Assembly (NCBI GenBank): GCA_021734005.1
Contig: JAIPJV010000165.1
Span: 1-5,141 of the forward strand
Source: Fidelibacterota bacterium
GTDB lineage: Bacteria > Fidelibacterota > UBA2242 > JAFGTP01
Direction of reading: 5' to 3'
DNA: 5,141 bases
Part shown: positions 1 to 5,141 of the stretch, piece after piece
Numbering within the stretch: position 1 is the first letter of the stretch
How the letters are laid out: each line of letters starts with the position of its first letter
Notes under the pieces: model-generated
The model's database searches: none
The model's input: the letters and a program-made list of their open reading frames with translations, nothing else
Told to the model about the DNA's origin: nothing
Program-made: the position numbers and the translations under genes

Positions 1-44
1 GCTTGATTAATAGGCAGGATGGAGATAATTTTTTAGTGTATTAA
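1..44 (+). CDS. possible 3' tail of an upstream gene (partial)
   Basis: Reading frame 3 is open from the left edge and ends in TAA at 42-44, giving about 13 residues (LINRQDGDNFLVY). The other two + frames stop at once (TGA at 4-6, TAA at 8-10), so this is the only frame that could carry a gene in from the left. The peptide has a plausible mixed composition, but 13 codons cannot identify a family or prove coding. If real, it ends 34 bases before mltD and would put mltD in the same transcription direction as its upstream neighbour. Confidence 0.3.
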   Translation, partial: LINRQDGDNFLVY

Positions 45-61
45 CTATAAACAATATTTAG

Positions 62-67
62 AGAGGA
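62..67 (+). promoter_or_regulatory. Shine-Dalgarno of mltD
   Basis: AGAGGA lies 11 bases before the ATG at 79 in an otherwise AT-only stretch. The spacing is slightly long but usable. It supports the ATG that opens directly into a signal peptide. Upstream there is a lone TATAAA at 46-51 but no convincing -35 at 16-18 bases, so I do not call a promoter here. Confidence 0.55.
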
Positions 68-78
68 ATTAAATTAAA

Positions 79-1839
79 ATGAAGAAATATCTTGCTACCT
101 TAGCTCTAGTGAGTCTGGTTTTATCATCTAATGTTTTTGGTTTAAACCTTAAAAAAGAAAACACAAATCAGAAATCAGAAGATTCTGTCATGCTGGACGA
201 TTCTCCCGGCATTTTTGATCTTTTATTAACTGAAGCAAAACGATATTATGTCGAGGCTCTGGTAGCAGATTATCACAAAGATACTGCCGAAGTAAAATTT
301 GCTCTCGATAAGACACTGGATAATATTTCTGAGATCAGTGAAATCGATACCCTTTCCATTCTGCAGCAGGATGATTATGATCGTTTTTGTGATAAATTAA
401 ACCACGATTTCAGAACAAAATTTGCTTATATAAATGGTGATTCAGGAACTTATAGTATTGCTTCTATTAACAATGATCTAAAAACCTTCATTGATACTGT
501 TCAGGTTGGGCGCGATCAACTAGTGGTTGTTGAGGATAAACCTGGACACTTGCCAATTGTAAGGTCGGCAAAAATAGATAAAATCATTAATTATTTTCAG
601 GGACGTTTGCACAATAATTTTCAGGAATGGCTCGATAATTCCGGCCATTATCGTAATTTGATGATGCCAATCATAAAAAAACATGGTCTTCCGGAAGAAA
701 TTTTTTATCTGGCTATGATCGAAAGCGGTTTCAAACCTACAGCCTATTCTTATGCTCACGCAGCCGGAACATGGCAGTTCATCGCTTCAACTGGAGCTAT
801 GTATGGTCTGGATCGAAATTGGTGGGTTGATGAACGGCGGGATCCGATCAAATCTACAATCGCAGCCGCCCGTCATCTGAAAGACCTGCACGATTACTTT
901 AATGATTGGTTTTTGGCGATGGCATCTTACAATTGTGGTAAGCTTAATGTTCTTCGAGCAATTCGAAGAGAGCGGACTCGTGATTTCTGGCAGTTAAAAA
1001 CCTTGCCCCGTCAGACTCGAAATTATATTCCAAAAATGATGGCGGCTATCATTATTGCTAAAAATCCGGAAGAGTATGGTTTTCGCCGACCTGAAAATGA
1101 TCCCTGGGAATTTGATACAGTTGAACTGGATCGAAGTATAAATCTGGAAACAATTGCCCGCCGCTCTTCTCTCTCATCGGGAGAAATAAAAGAATATAAT
1201 CCAGAATTGCGACGCTGGGCCACTCCACCTGATGTAGATAATTATGTTCTGCGAGTACCCCCGGGTAAAGGTGAAGAAGTACGGGGAGTCGTCAAAAAAT
1301 TGCCAGAAGAAAAAAGAAGTTTCGTCTTCCACAGTGTCCGTAGGGGAGAAAATCTGAGCTATATTGCCAGAAAATATAACACCAGTATTTCAGCAATTCT
1401 GGCTGTAAACAACATTCGCAATTCCTATCTTATCCATCCCGGCGATCGCCTCAAAATTCCTCAGGAAAATTATTCCTATACCTCACAAACTGGCAAAATC
1501 ACTATCCACCGGGTCAGAAAAGGTGAAACTCTATACGACATCGCCCGCAAGTATAGCGGAGTAAGTCTTCGAGAATTACGCTCCTGGAATAATCTGTATG
1601 GTACCCGTTTTATTTATCCCGGCCAGAAATTGAAACTCTATCTAAATGGAAAATCGGCAACAGCAAGTTCAAGTACGGACGGCCGAAAAAAACTGGTTCA
1701 CATTGTACAAAAGGGCGAAACACTCAGCGAAATTGCCGAAAGTTATCATGTTGGACTCAGCAAAGTTCGCCGCTGGAATAATATTTACGGACGCTATATC
1801 CGTCCCGGACAAAAAATACTCATCTACAAAGAAGGCTGA
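79..1839 (+). CDS. mltD: MltD-type membrane-bound/secreted lytic murein transglycosylase with three LysM modules
   Basis: This enzyme cleaves the glycan strands of peptidoglycan between MurNAc and GlcNAc, leaving 1,6-anhydro-MurNAc ends, and acts outside the inner membrane. The 586 residues show a signal peptide (1-21: KK, hydrophobic core, likely cleavage after VFG). No lipobox cysteine is present, so unlike E. coli MltD this is not an obvious lipoprotein. Residues 23-160 form a charged, probably helical region that I cannot name. The SLT (GH23-like) domain spans about 190-335: catalytic Glu215 in AMIESGF, GTWQFIASTG (230-239), DERRDP (251-256), the ASYNCG motif (282-287) and RNYIPKMMA (314-322). 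A degenerate LysM-like segment with NPELRRWATPP (374-384) follows, then LysM modules at about 415-461, 474-521 and 537-584, which should bind glycan. Modules 2 and 3 share GETL and (R)WNN...IxPGQK features. sppA follows after 2 bases. Family assignment is firm; the exact substrate preference is inferred. Confidence 0.95.
   Translation: MKKYLATLALVSLVLSSNVFGLNLKKENTNQKSEDSVMLDDSPGIFDLLLTEAKRYYVEALVADYHKDTAEVKFALDKTLDNISEISEIDTLSILQQDDYDRFCDKLNHDFRTKFAYINGDSGTYSIASINNDLKTFIDTVQVGRDQLVVVEDKPGHLPIVRSAKIDKIINYFQGRLHNNFQEWLDNSGHYRNLMMPIIKKHGLPEEIFYLAMIESGFKPTAYSYAHAAGTWQFIASTGAMYGLDRNWWVDERRDPIKSTIAAARHLKDLHDYFNDWFLAMASYNCGKLNVLRAIRRERTRDFWQLKTLPRQTRNYIPKMMAAIIIAKNPEEYGFRRPENDPWEFDTVELDRSINLETIARRSSLSSGEIKEYNPELRRWATPPDVDNYVLRVPPGKGEEVRGVVKKLPEEKRSFVFHSVRRGENLSYIARKYNTSISAILAVNNIRNSYLIHPGDRLKIPQENYSYTSQTGKITIHRVRKGETLYDIARKYSGVSLRELRSWNNLYGTRFIYPGQKLKLYLNGKSATASSSTDGRKKLVHIVQKGETLSEIAESYHVGLSKVRRWNNIYGRYIRPGQKILIYKEG
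1828..1835 (+). promoter_or_regulatory. Shine-Dalgarno that fixes the GTG start of sppA
   Basis: AAAGAAGG lies inside the last codons of mltD and ends 6 bases before a GTG at 1842. This spacing supports GTG rather than any downstream ATG as the start of sppA. A TTG at 1840-1842 overlaps it but is in another frame. Because the site sits within mltD, translation of the two genes is probably coupled. Confidence 0.65.
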
Positions 1840-1841
1840 TT

Positions 1842-2714
1842 GTGAAAAAATCCGATCGAATATTTACAATAATCATCGTCGTCATTGTCGCCCTCTTATT
1901 TATCGGTCTATTTACCGGAGTTTCTGACAGTGACAGCAAATATAAAGGCGGCGATCAGGTATTATTGATCAAATTGAGAGGCGCAATCACCAGCTCTGAT
2001 AATTTTGTCAAAAAGCTGACAAAATATGCTGAAAAGGATCATGTCAAGGCTGTTGTTCTTAGAATCGATTCACCGGGTGGCGCAGTTGGTGCTTCTCAGG
2101 AGATCTTTAGAGAGATCAAGCGGATTCGGGATAATGGTAAACCGGTTGTGGTTTCCATGGGATCGACCTGTGCTTCGGGAGGCTATTATATTGCCCTGGG
2201 CGGCAGTAAAATTCTAACCAATCCAGGCACAGTCACTGGTAGTATCGGCGTGCTTGTAAATTTTCCTGTTTTCAAAGACCTTATGGACAAAGTTGGAATT
2301 TCCAGCAATACAATCAAAAGCGGCCAATATAAGGACACTGGAAATCCAGGAAGGCAGATGACAAAGGCTGATAGCCTGCGTTTTCAAAAGGTTGTTGATA
2401 AATTATACCAGCAGTTTTTTGAGGCAGTACTGCAGGAAAGGCCGATTGATGAATCCACCTTAAAGAAAGTTGCTGATGGTCGAATATTAACCGGCAAAGA
2501 GTCGGTTGAGTTGGGACTGGCTGACAGCCTTGGAACTATGCAGGATGCTATTCAATTGGCTGCAGATCTGGGTGGTATTTCTGGTGAACCCCGAATTCTG
2601 CGCCCCCAAAAAAAGGAACTCACCCTTTTGGACTTGATCATGAGCGATGGATTGCGGGAATCGCTTTCCATTAGTAAAGAAGGTCGAGTGCAATTTAAAT
2701 ATCTCTTAAAATAG
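1842..2714 (+). CDS. sppA: signal peptide peptidase SppA (short form, S49 family)
   Basis: SppA degrades the remnant signal peptides left in the membrane after leader peptidase cleavage. The GTG start gives 290 residues: an N-terminal membrane anchor (about 7-25, II/VV/LLF-rich) preceded by KKSDR, then one ClpP-like protease domain exposed on the extracytoplasmic side. Visible motifs are RIDSPGG (74-80), the nucleophile Ser112 in CASGGYY (110-116), TGSIGV (132-137), and the general-base Lys164 in SGQYKDTG (160-167). The Ser-to-Lys distance of 52 residues equals that of Bacillus SppA (Ser147/Lys199, from memory). RILTGKESVELGLADSLG (214-231) is the usual C-terminal S49 signature. It has a single catalytic domain, so it is the Bacillus-like short form and not the double-domain E. 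coli form. It lies between mltD and the HU gene, 2 and 13 bases from them. It looks intact; a SohB-like role is the main alternative. Confidence 0.94.
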   Translation: MKKSDRIFTIIIVVIVALLFIGLFTGVSDSDSKYKGGDQVLLIKLRGAITSSDNFVKKLTKYAEKDHVKAVVLRIDSPGGAVGASQEIFREIKRIRDNGKPVVVSMGSTCASGGYYIALGGSKILTNPGTVTGSIGVLVNFPVFKDLMDKVGISSNTIKSGQYKDTGNPGRQMTKADSLRFQKVVDKLYQQFFEAVLQERPIDESTLKKVADGRILTGKESVELGLADSLGTMQDAIQLAADLGGISGEPRILRPQKKELTLLDLIMSDGLRESLSISKEGRVQFKYLLK

Positions 2715-2721
2715 AGGAGAG
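2714..2721 (+). promoter_or_regulatory. strong Shine-Dalgarno of the HU-family gene
   Basis: GAGGAGAG begins on the last base of the sppA stop codon. Its AGGAG core (2715-2719) ends 8 bases before the ATG at 2728. It is the best ribosome binding site in the window, in keeping with an abundant nucleoid protein translated more strongly than its neighbours. Confidence 0.75.
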
Positions 2722-2727
2722 ATCAGG

Positions 2728-3033
2728 ATGACAAAAGAAGAAGTGATCAATAAATTATACAAACAAACGGGAATGAAAAAAGATGAAACCCGGGTATTAG
2801 TGGAAGGATTTTTGGCCACCATTGCCAACGCGCTAAAAAAGGGGAAGCGTATTGATTTTCGCGGTTTCGGCCACTTTGAAGTCAGAAAACGGGAACCCCG
2901 CAAAGGCCGGGTTCCAGGCACAGGCCGGGAAATTGATATCCCTGAGCGTGCTGTTCCTATGTTCAAGGCTTCTGATCTCCTCAAAGAGGCTGTTGACAAG
3001 GAATATAAAGATGACAATTTTCAGCTTTCCTGA
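2728..3033 (+). CDS. HU/IHF-family nucleoid DNA-binding protein
   Basis: This is a small (101 residue) histone-like protein that as a dimer bends DNA through two beta arms inserted in the minor groove; it acts in the nucleoid and in repair, replication and recombination. Visible features are the N-terminal helices (TKEEVINKLYKQTG, then ETRVLVEGFLATIANALKKG), GFGHFEVRKR (46-55), the arm RKGRVPGTGREIDIP (58-72) with the intercalating proline at 63, and the closing PMFKASDLLKEAV (77-89). The usual RNPxTG arm tip reads RVPGTG, with Val at 62 where Asn is common. The 12-residue tail after the last helix (DKEYKDDNFQLS) is longer and more acidic than that of a 90-residue E. coli HU. A homodimeric HU and an IHF-like subunit cannot be told apart from sequence alone, so no gene symbol is given. 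The ATG is supported by the strong Shine-Dalgarno just upstream. Confidence 0.93.
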   Translation: MTKEEVINKLYKQTGMKKDETRVLVEGFLATIANALKKGKRIDFRGFGHFEVRKREPRKGRVPGTGREIDIPERAVPMFKASDLLKEAVDKEYKDDNFQLS

Positions 3034-3040
3034 ATATAAA
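3011..3040 (+). promoter_or_regulatory. candidate internal promoter for xseA (weak)
   Basis: ATGACA (3011-3016, 5 of 6 match to TTGACA) and TATAAA (3035-3040, 5 of 6 match to TATAAT) are separated by 18 bases. Initiation would fall near 3047, leaving a leader of only about 14 bases before the xseA ATG. The -35 element lies in the last codons of the HU gene. The region is AT-rich, so such a pair can occur by chance, and the sigma consensus of this organism is unknown. Confidence 0.25.
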
Positions 3041-3052
3041 ATTATCTGAAAA
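3018..3052 (+). other. overlapping short inverted repeats across the HU stop codon
   Basis: TTTTCAG (3018-3024) pairs perfectly with CTGAAAA (3046-3052), a 7-bp stem with a 21-base loop. The same left arm pairs as TTCAG (3020-3024) with the nearer CTGAA (3030-3034), a 5-bp stem with a 5-base loop that contains the first two bases of the HU stop codon TGA. The two pairings exclude each other. Both are weak and AT-rich, and no U tract follows, so this is not an intrinsic terminator. A regulatory role is speculation. Confidence 0.3.
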
Positions 3053-3060
3053 CCTCCTAT

Positions 3061-4269
3061 ATGGATGAAAAAATATATACAGTTTCGCAAATTTCCAATC
3101 GTATTCAAGAAGTCCTTGGTGATTTTATTCCACCAGTTTGGGTTGAAGGCGAAGTATCAAATTATTACAGAAGCCGGGCCGGTCATGTCTATTTTTCACT
3201 CAAGGATGACAATTCGCTCATTAATTGTGTTTTGTGGAGCCGCAAAGCCGACAATCTTTCTTTTCGCATAGAAGATGGCATGGATATGGCTGTTTTTGGG
3301 CGGGTAACCTCCTATCAGAGACAGTCCCAGTACCAGATCAATGTGGATAAAGTCCAGGCCGGCGGTAAAGGCAAACTTTTTCTGGCCTTTGAAAAATTGA
3401 AGAAAAAATTATCCAAAGAAGGCCTTTTTGATGATGATCTCAAGCAAAAAATTCCTCAATATCCTGATCGAATTGGAGTAGTGACAAGTGCTGAAGGTGC
3501 TGCGATTCGAGATATTCTCAATGTTGCCAAACGCCGGAACCCTTCAGTAGAATTTGTGATCTTTCCGTCCATGGTTCAAGGCGATAAAGCCGCTGGAACT
3601 ATTATCAAAGGTATCGAAACCTTTAATCGATTGAAAAATGTTGATCTGATAATCATTGGTCGGGGGGGCGGTTCACTTGAAGATCTATGGGCTTTTAATG
3701 AAGAGAAACTGGTCCGAGCGGTAGTCAAATCAGAATTGCCAATTGTCAGTGCCGTTGGCCATGAAGTTGATTTTACTCTCTCCGATTTTGCTGCTGATAA
3801 AAGATCTCCCACACCTTCGGCAGCTGCCGAACTTACTGTTCCCTCTCGTGAAGAGATTATCAATGAAATTCGGATTGTAGAGGAGCGTATGAAGCAGCGG
3901 CTCAAATTGAATTTAGGGCGAACCCGAGATAATATCGACCATCTCAGCAAGCGCATTAAAGCCCTGGGGCCTATAGAAAATCTGAAACAGTACCGTCAGA
4001 CTATTGATGACCTGGAAAGACAGATAATTCGGTTGGTTGAATTAAAGCTGGACAAAGAGATCAGCTTTATTGACAATGCTCAAAAGCAATTGCGCTCATT
4101 AAGCCCTAAAAATATTTTGCAAAAAGGATATTCCCTGGTCTATAGTCGTGAGGATGGTTCTGTAATCAAGAGTAGAAAGCAGGTTCAGACCGATGACGGA
4201 CTGGAAATTGAAGTTTCTGATGGCCGTTTTCCAGCCCGGGTTGAAAATATAAATAATAATAACGAGTAA
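3061..4269 (+). CDS. xseA: exodeoxyribonuclease VII large subunit
   Basis: XseA is the catalytic subunit of exonuclease VII, a cytoplasmic enzyme that degrades single-stranded DNA from either end to oligonucleotides without needing a metal ion, and acts in mismatch and other repair. The 402 residues begin with an OB-fold DNA-binding domain (about 5-100: TVSQISNRIQ, VWVEGEVSN, GHVYFSLKDD). The catalytic domain follows, with Asp151 in AAIRDIL, Arg201 in GRGGGSLEDLWAFNEE, and His234 and Asp237 in GHEVDFTLSDFAADKRSPTP. These four match the E. coli residues Asp155, Arg205, His238 and Asp241 with a constant offset of 4. Residues 262-345 are a charged coiled-coil-like region that should bind XseB, followed by the C-terminal segment NILQKGYSLV. 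The protein is about 50 residues shorter than E. coli XseA, all of it after the active site. The ATG is the first start after an in-frame stop at 3037-3039. No Shine-Dalgarno precedes it. xseB follows after 3 bases. Confidence 0.96.
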   Translation: MDEKIYTVSQISNRIQEVLGDFIPPVWVEGEVSNYYRSRAGHVYFSLKDDNSLINCVLWSRKADNLSFRIEDGMDMAVFGRVTSYQRQSQYQINVDKVQAGGKGKLFLAFEKLKKKLSKEGLFDDDLKQKIPQYPDRIGVVTSAEGAAIRDILNVAKRRNPSVEFVIFPSMVQGDKAAGTIIKGIETFNRLKNVDLIIIGRGGGSLEDLWAFNEEKLVRAVVKSELPIVSAVGHEVDFTLSDFAADKRSPTPSAAAELTVPSREEIINEIRIVEERMKQRLKLNLGRTRDNIDHLSKRIKALGPIENLKQYRQTIDDLERQIIRLVELKLDKEISFIDNAQKQLRSLSPKNILQKGYSLVYSREDGSVIKSRKQVQTDDGLEIEVSDGRFPARVENINNNNE

Positions 4270-4272
4270 AAT

Positions 4273-4497
4273 ATGACAGAAGAAAAAATTTCTCTGGAAA
4301 AATCGATCAAAAGATTAAAAGAAATTCTTGAAAAACTCGAATCCGGTGATGAAAGTATTGAAGATTCCATTAAATTATATGAAGAAGGTATGGAATTGAG
4401 TGAAAAATGCCGGGAACATCTGGAAGAACTGGAAGAGCGGGTCAAGATTCTTTCCGGTGATGAGAAAAAAGGCTATAAAGAAGAGAATTTTAAATAA
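4273..4497 (+). CDS. xseB: exodeoxyribonuclease VII small subunit
   Basis: XseB is the non-catalytic small subunit that binds the coiled coil of XseA in several copies and is needed for a functional exonuclease VII. At 74 residues it is close to the family's usual 75-80. The conserved pattern is visible: SLEKSIKRLKEILEKLESGD (7-26), the turn before ESIEDSIKLYEEGMEL (27-42), then a second helix with a leucine heptad (CREHLEELEERVKIL). Both helices are strongly charged and suit a helical hairpin. The start lies 3 bases after the xseA stop, with only a GAG (4264-4266) as a possible weak Shine-Dalgarno, so translation probably depends on ribosomes finishing xseA. The lysine/glutamate-rich tail (DEKKGYKEENFK) is variable in the family. 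xseA-xseB adjacency supports the call. Confidence 0.95.
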   Translation: MTEEKISLEKSIKRLKEILEKLESGDESIEDSIKLYEEGMELSEKCREHLEELEERVKILSGDEKKGYKEENFK

Positions 4498-4509
4498 GAT
4501 GGATTAGCA

Positions 4510-5141
4510 ATGAAGATTGGACTGCAGCTTCATCCTAACATTGAAGAATCCCGCAATGTGCTTATGGAGATTCTGGATTTTCTGGTAAACTCCGGACACC
4601 AGATCTATATTTCCGAACAGGTGGCTGAACATTACAAGCCGCTTATCGAGGATATCAATTATACAAATCCGGAGGAATGCATTAGAGCCATTGATGTGAT
4701 GCTCAGTATTGGAGGCGATGGCACATTTTTGGGCGGTCTTCGTATGATCCGGGGTACAAATATTCCTATTTTGGGCATTCATTTGGGCGGACTTGGATTT
4801 TTAGCCGATCTATCTACTGAAAATTATAAGGAAAGATTAAAGGCCCTTTTTGCCGGGCATTATCATATCGAGGAACGTTATAGTCTGGAGGCTAGATTAA
4901 TTCCGGCTCAGGATGAAGAAAAATATTGGGCCACCAATGAGTTCCATATTGACAAAGGAAATGTCATGAATATGATCAAGATCAGAACCTTTGTTGATAA
5001 TAAATATTTGAACACCTATCGAGCTGATGGCCTGCTGATCTCATCACCAACCGGTTCAACAGCCTATGGACTTTCTGCAGGCGGACCGATTATTTCGCCG
5101 GGACTTGATGTTATCTCTATCTCACCAATTTGCCCACATAG
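4510..5141 (+). CDS. nadK: NAD kinase (ATP-NAD kinase), 3' end beyond window
   Basis: NadK phosphorylates NAD+ to NADP+ in the cytoplasm and is the only known route to NADP+ in bacteria. The visible 210 residues hold the N-terminal nucleotide-binding half and most of the C-terminal half: SIGGDGTFLGG (66-76, with the catalytic Asp70 in GGDGT), the glycine loop GIHLGGLGFLAD (89-100), the NE pair (143-144), and YRADGLLISSPTGSTAYGLSAGGPI (170-194). PICPH (206-210) reaches the edge. Family members run to roughly 270-300 residues, so about 60-90 C-terminal residues are missing. The ATG is fixed by an in-frame stop (the xseB TAA) 15 bases upstream. Its Shine-Dalgarno is poor (AGATGGA, 4497-4503). 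The gene starts 12 bases after xseB in the same frame and probably shares its transcript. No frameshift or missing motif is seen in the visible part. Confidence 0.96.
   Translation, partial: MKIGLQLHPNIEESRNVLMEILDFLVNSGHQIYISEQVAEHYKPLIEDINYTNPEECIRAIDVMLSIGGDGTFLGGLRMIRGTNIPILGIHLGGLGFLADLSTENYKERLKALFAGHYHIEERYSLEARLIPAQDEEKYWATNEFHIDKGNVMNMIKIRTFVDNKYLNTYRADGLLISSPTGSTAYGLSAGGPIISPGLDVISISPICPH

Noticed and set aside
3..31. TTGATT (3-8) with GATAAT (24-29) or TAATTT (26-31) as an mltD promoter
   Set aside because: The better -10 leaves only 15 bases of spacer and the 17-base option has a poor -10. It may also be coding sequence of an upstream gene.
1646..1927. 93-codon + strand open frame overlapping the mltD end and sppA start
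   Set aside because: It is a shadow frame across two well-supported genes. It has no Shine-Dalgarno and its peptide shows no domain character.
2993..3021. Perfect TTGACA at 2993-2998 as a promoter -35
   Set aside because: The bases 16-18 further on (3015-3022) read CAATTTTC, with no acceptable -10. The hexamer encodes part of AVDK in the HU protein.
2706..3108. Two minus-strand open frames (2706-3017 and 2833-3108) opposite the HU gene
   Set aside because: They lie antisense to a gene with clear family motifs and their peptides look like reverse-complement artefacts. The minus-strand AGGAGG at 3053-3058 has no ATG, GTG or TTG at usable distance and is not placed for either frame.
3051..3315. 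Exact 10-base direct repeat AACCTCCTAT at 3051-3060 and 3306-3315
   Set aside because: Several 10-base matches are expected by chance in a window of this length. The second copy is ordinary coding sequence in xseA (codons for VTSYQ), and no further copies were seen.
3576..3956. 126-codon minus-strand open frame inside xseA
   Set aside because: It is antisense to the conserved catalytic motifs of XseA. Its Ser/Arg-rich composition is typical of a mirror of a coding strand.
4252..4263. AAT trinucleotide run (AAT AAT AAT AAC) at the end of xseA
   Set aside because: Only three perfect units, encoding an Asn tail. It is too short to be a slippage tract and more likely just keeps the xseB start region unstructured.
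4504..4782. 92-codon minus-strand open frame opposite nadK
   Set aside because: The + strand here encodes GGDGT and other NAD kinase motifs, and the antisense frame has no supporting features.

Overview
The window is a tightly packed, single-strand run of bacterial housekeeping genes. All of it reads on the + strand, with gaps of only 2 to 27 bases between complete genes. The order is: a LysM-bearing lytic transglycosylase (MltD type), a membrane-anchored signal peptide peptidase (SppA), a small HU/IHF-family DNA-binding protein, both subunits of exodeoxyribonuclease VII (XseA, XseB), and the first 210 codons of an NAD kinase that runs off the right edge. The first 44 bases may hold the tail of an earlier gene.

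Organism: the secreted murein transglycosylase with three C-terminal LysM modules and the short SppA point to a bacterium, most likely Gram-negative. Base composition looks moderately AT-rich. The MltD architecture (long helical N-terminal region, type I signal peptide, no lipobox) and the mltD-sppA-HU-xseAB-nadK order look more like an uncultured FCB-type lineage (for example Cloacimonadota or Marinimicrobia relatives) than a proteobacterium. That placement is an impression from family resemblance, not a demonstrated assignment.

Layout: 1-78 is a short AT-rich leader. 79-2714 encodes two envelope proteins, one remodelling peptidoglycan and one clearing cleaved signal peptides from the membrane. 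2728-5141 encodes nucleoid and DNA-repair proteins, then NADP+ synthesis. The spacing suggests one transcript, with stop/start coupling at mltD/sppA and xseA/xseB. The largest internal gap (27 bases, before xseA) is the only place with unexplained local structure: no Shine-Dalgarno, an anti-Shine-Dalgarno-like CCTCCT, a possible promoter, and two mutually exclusive short hairpins.

I looked on both strands for mobile elements, CRISPR repeats, tRNA/rRNA, toxin-antitoxin or defence genes and unusual repeats and found none. I do not see a previously undescribed system here; the findings are modest, local oddities.
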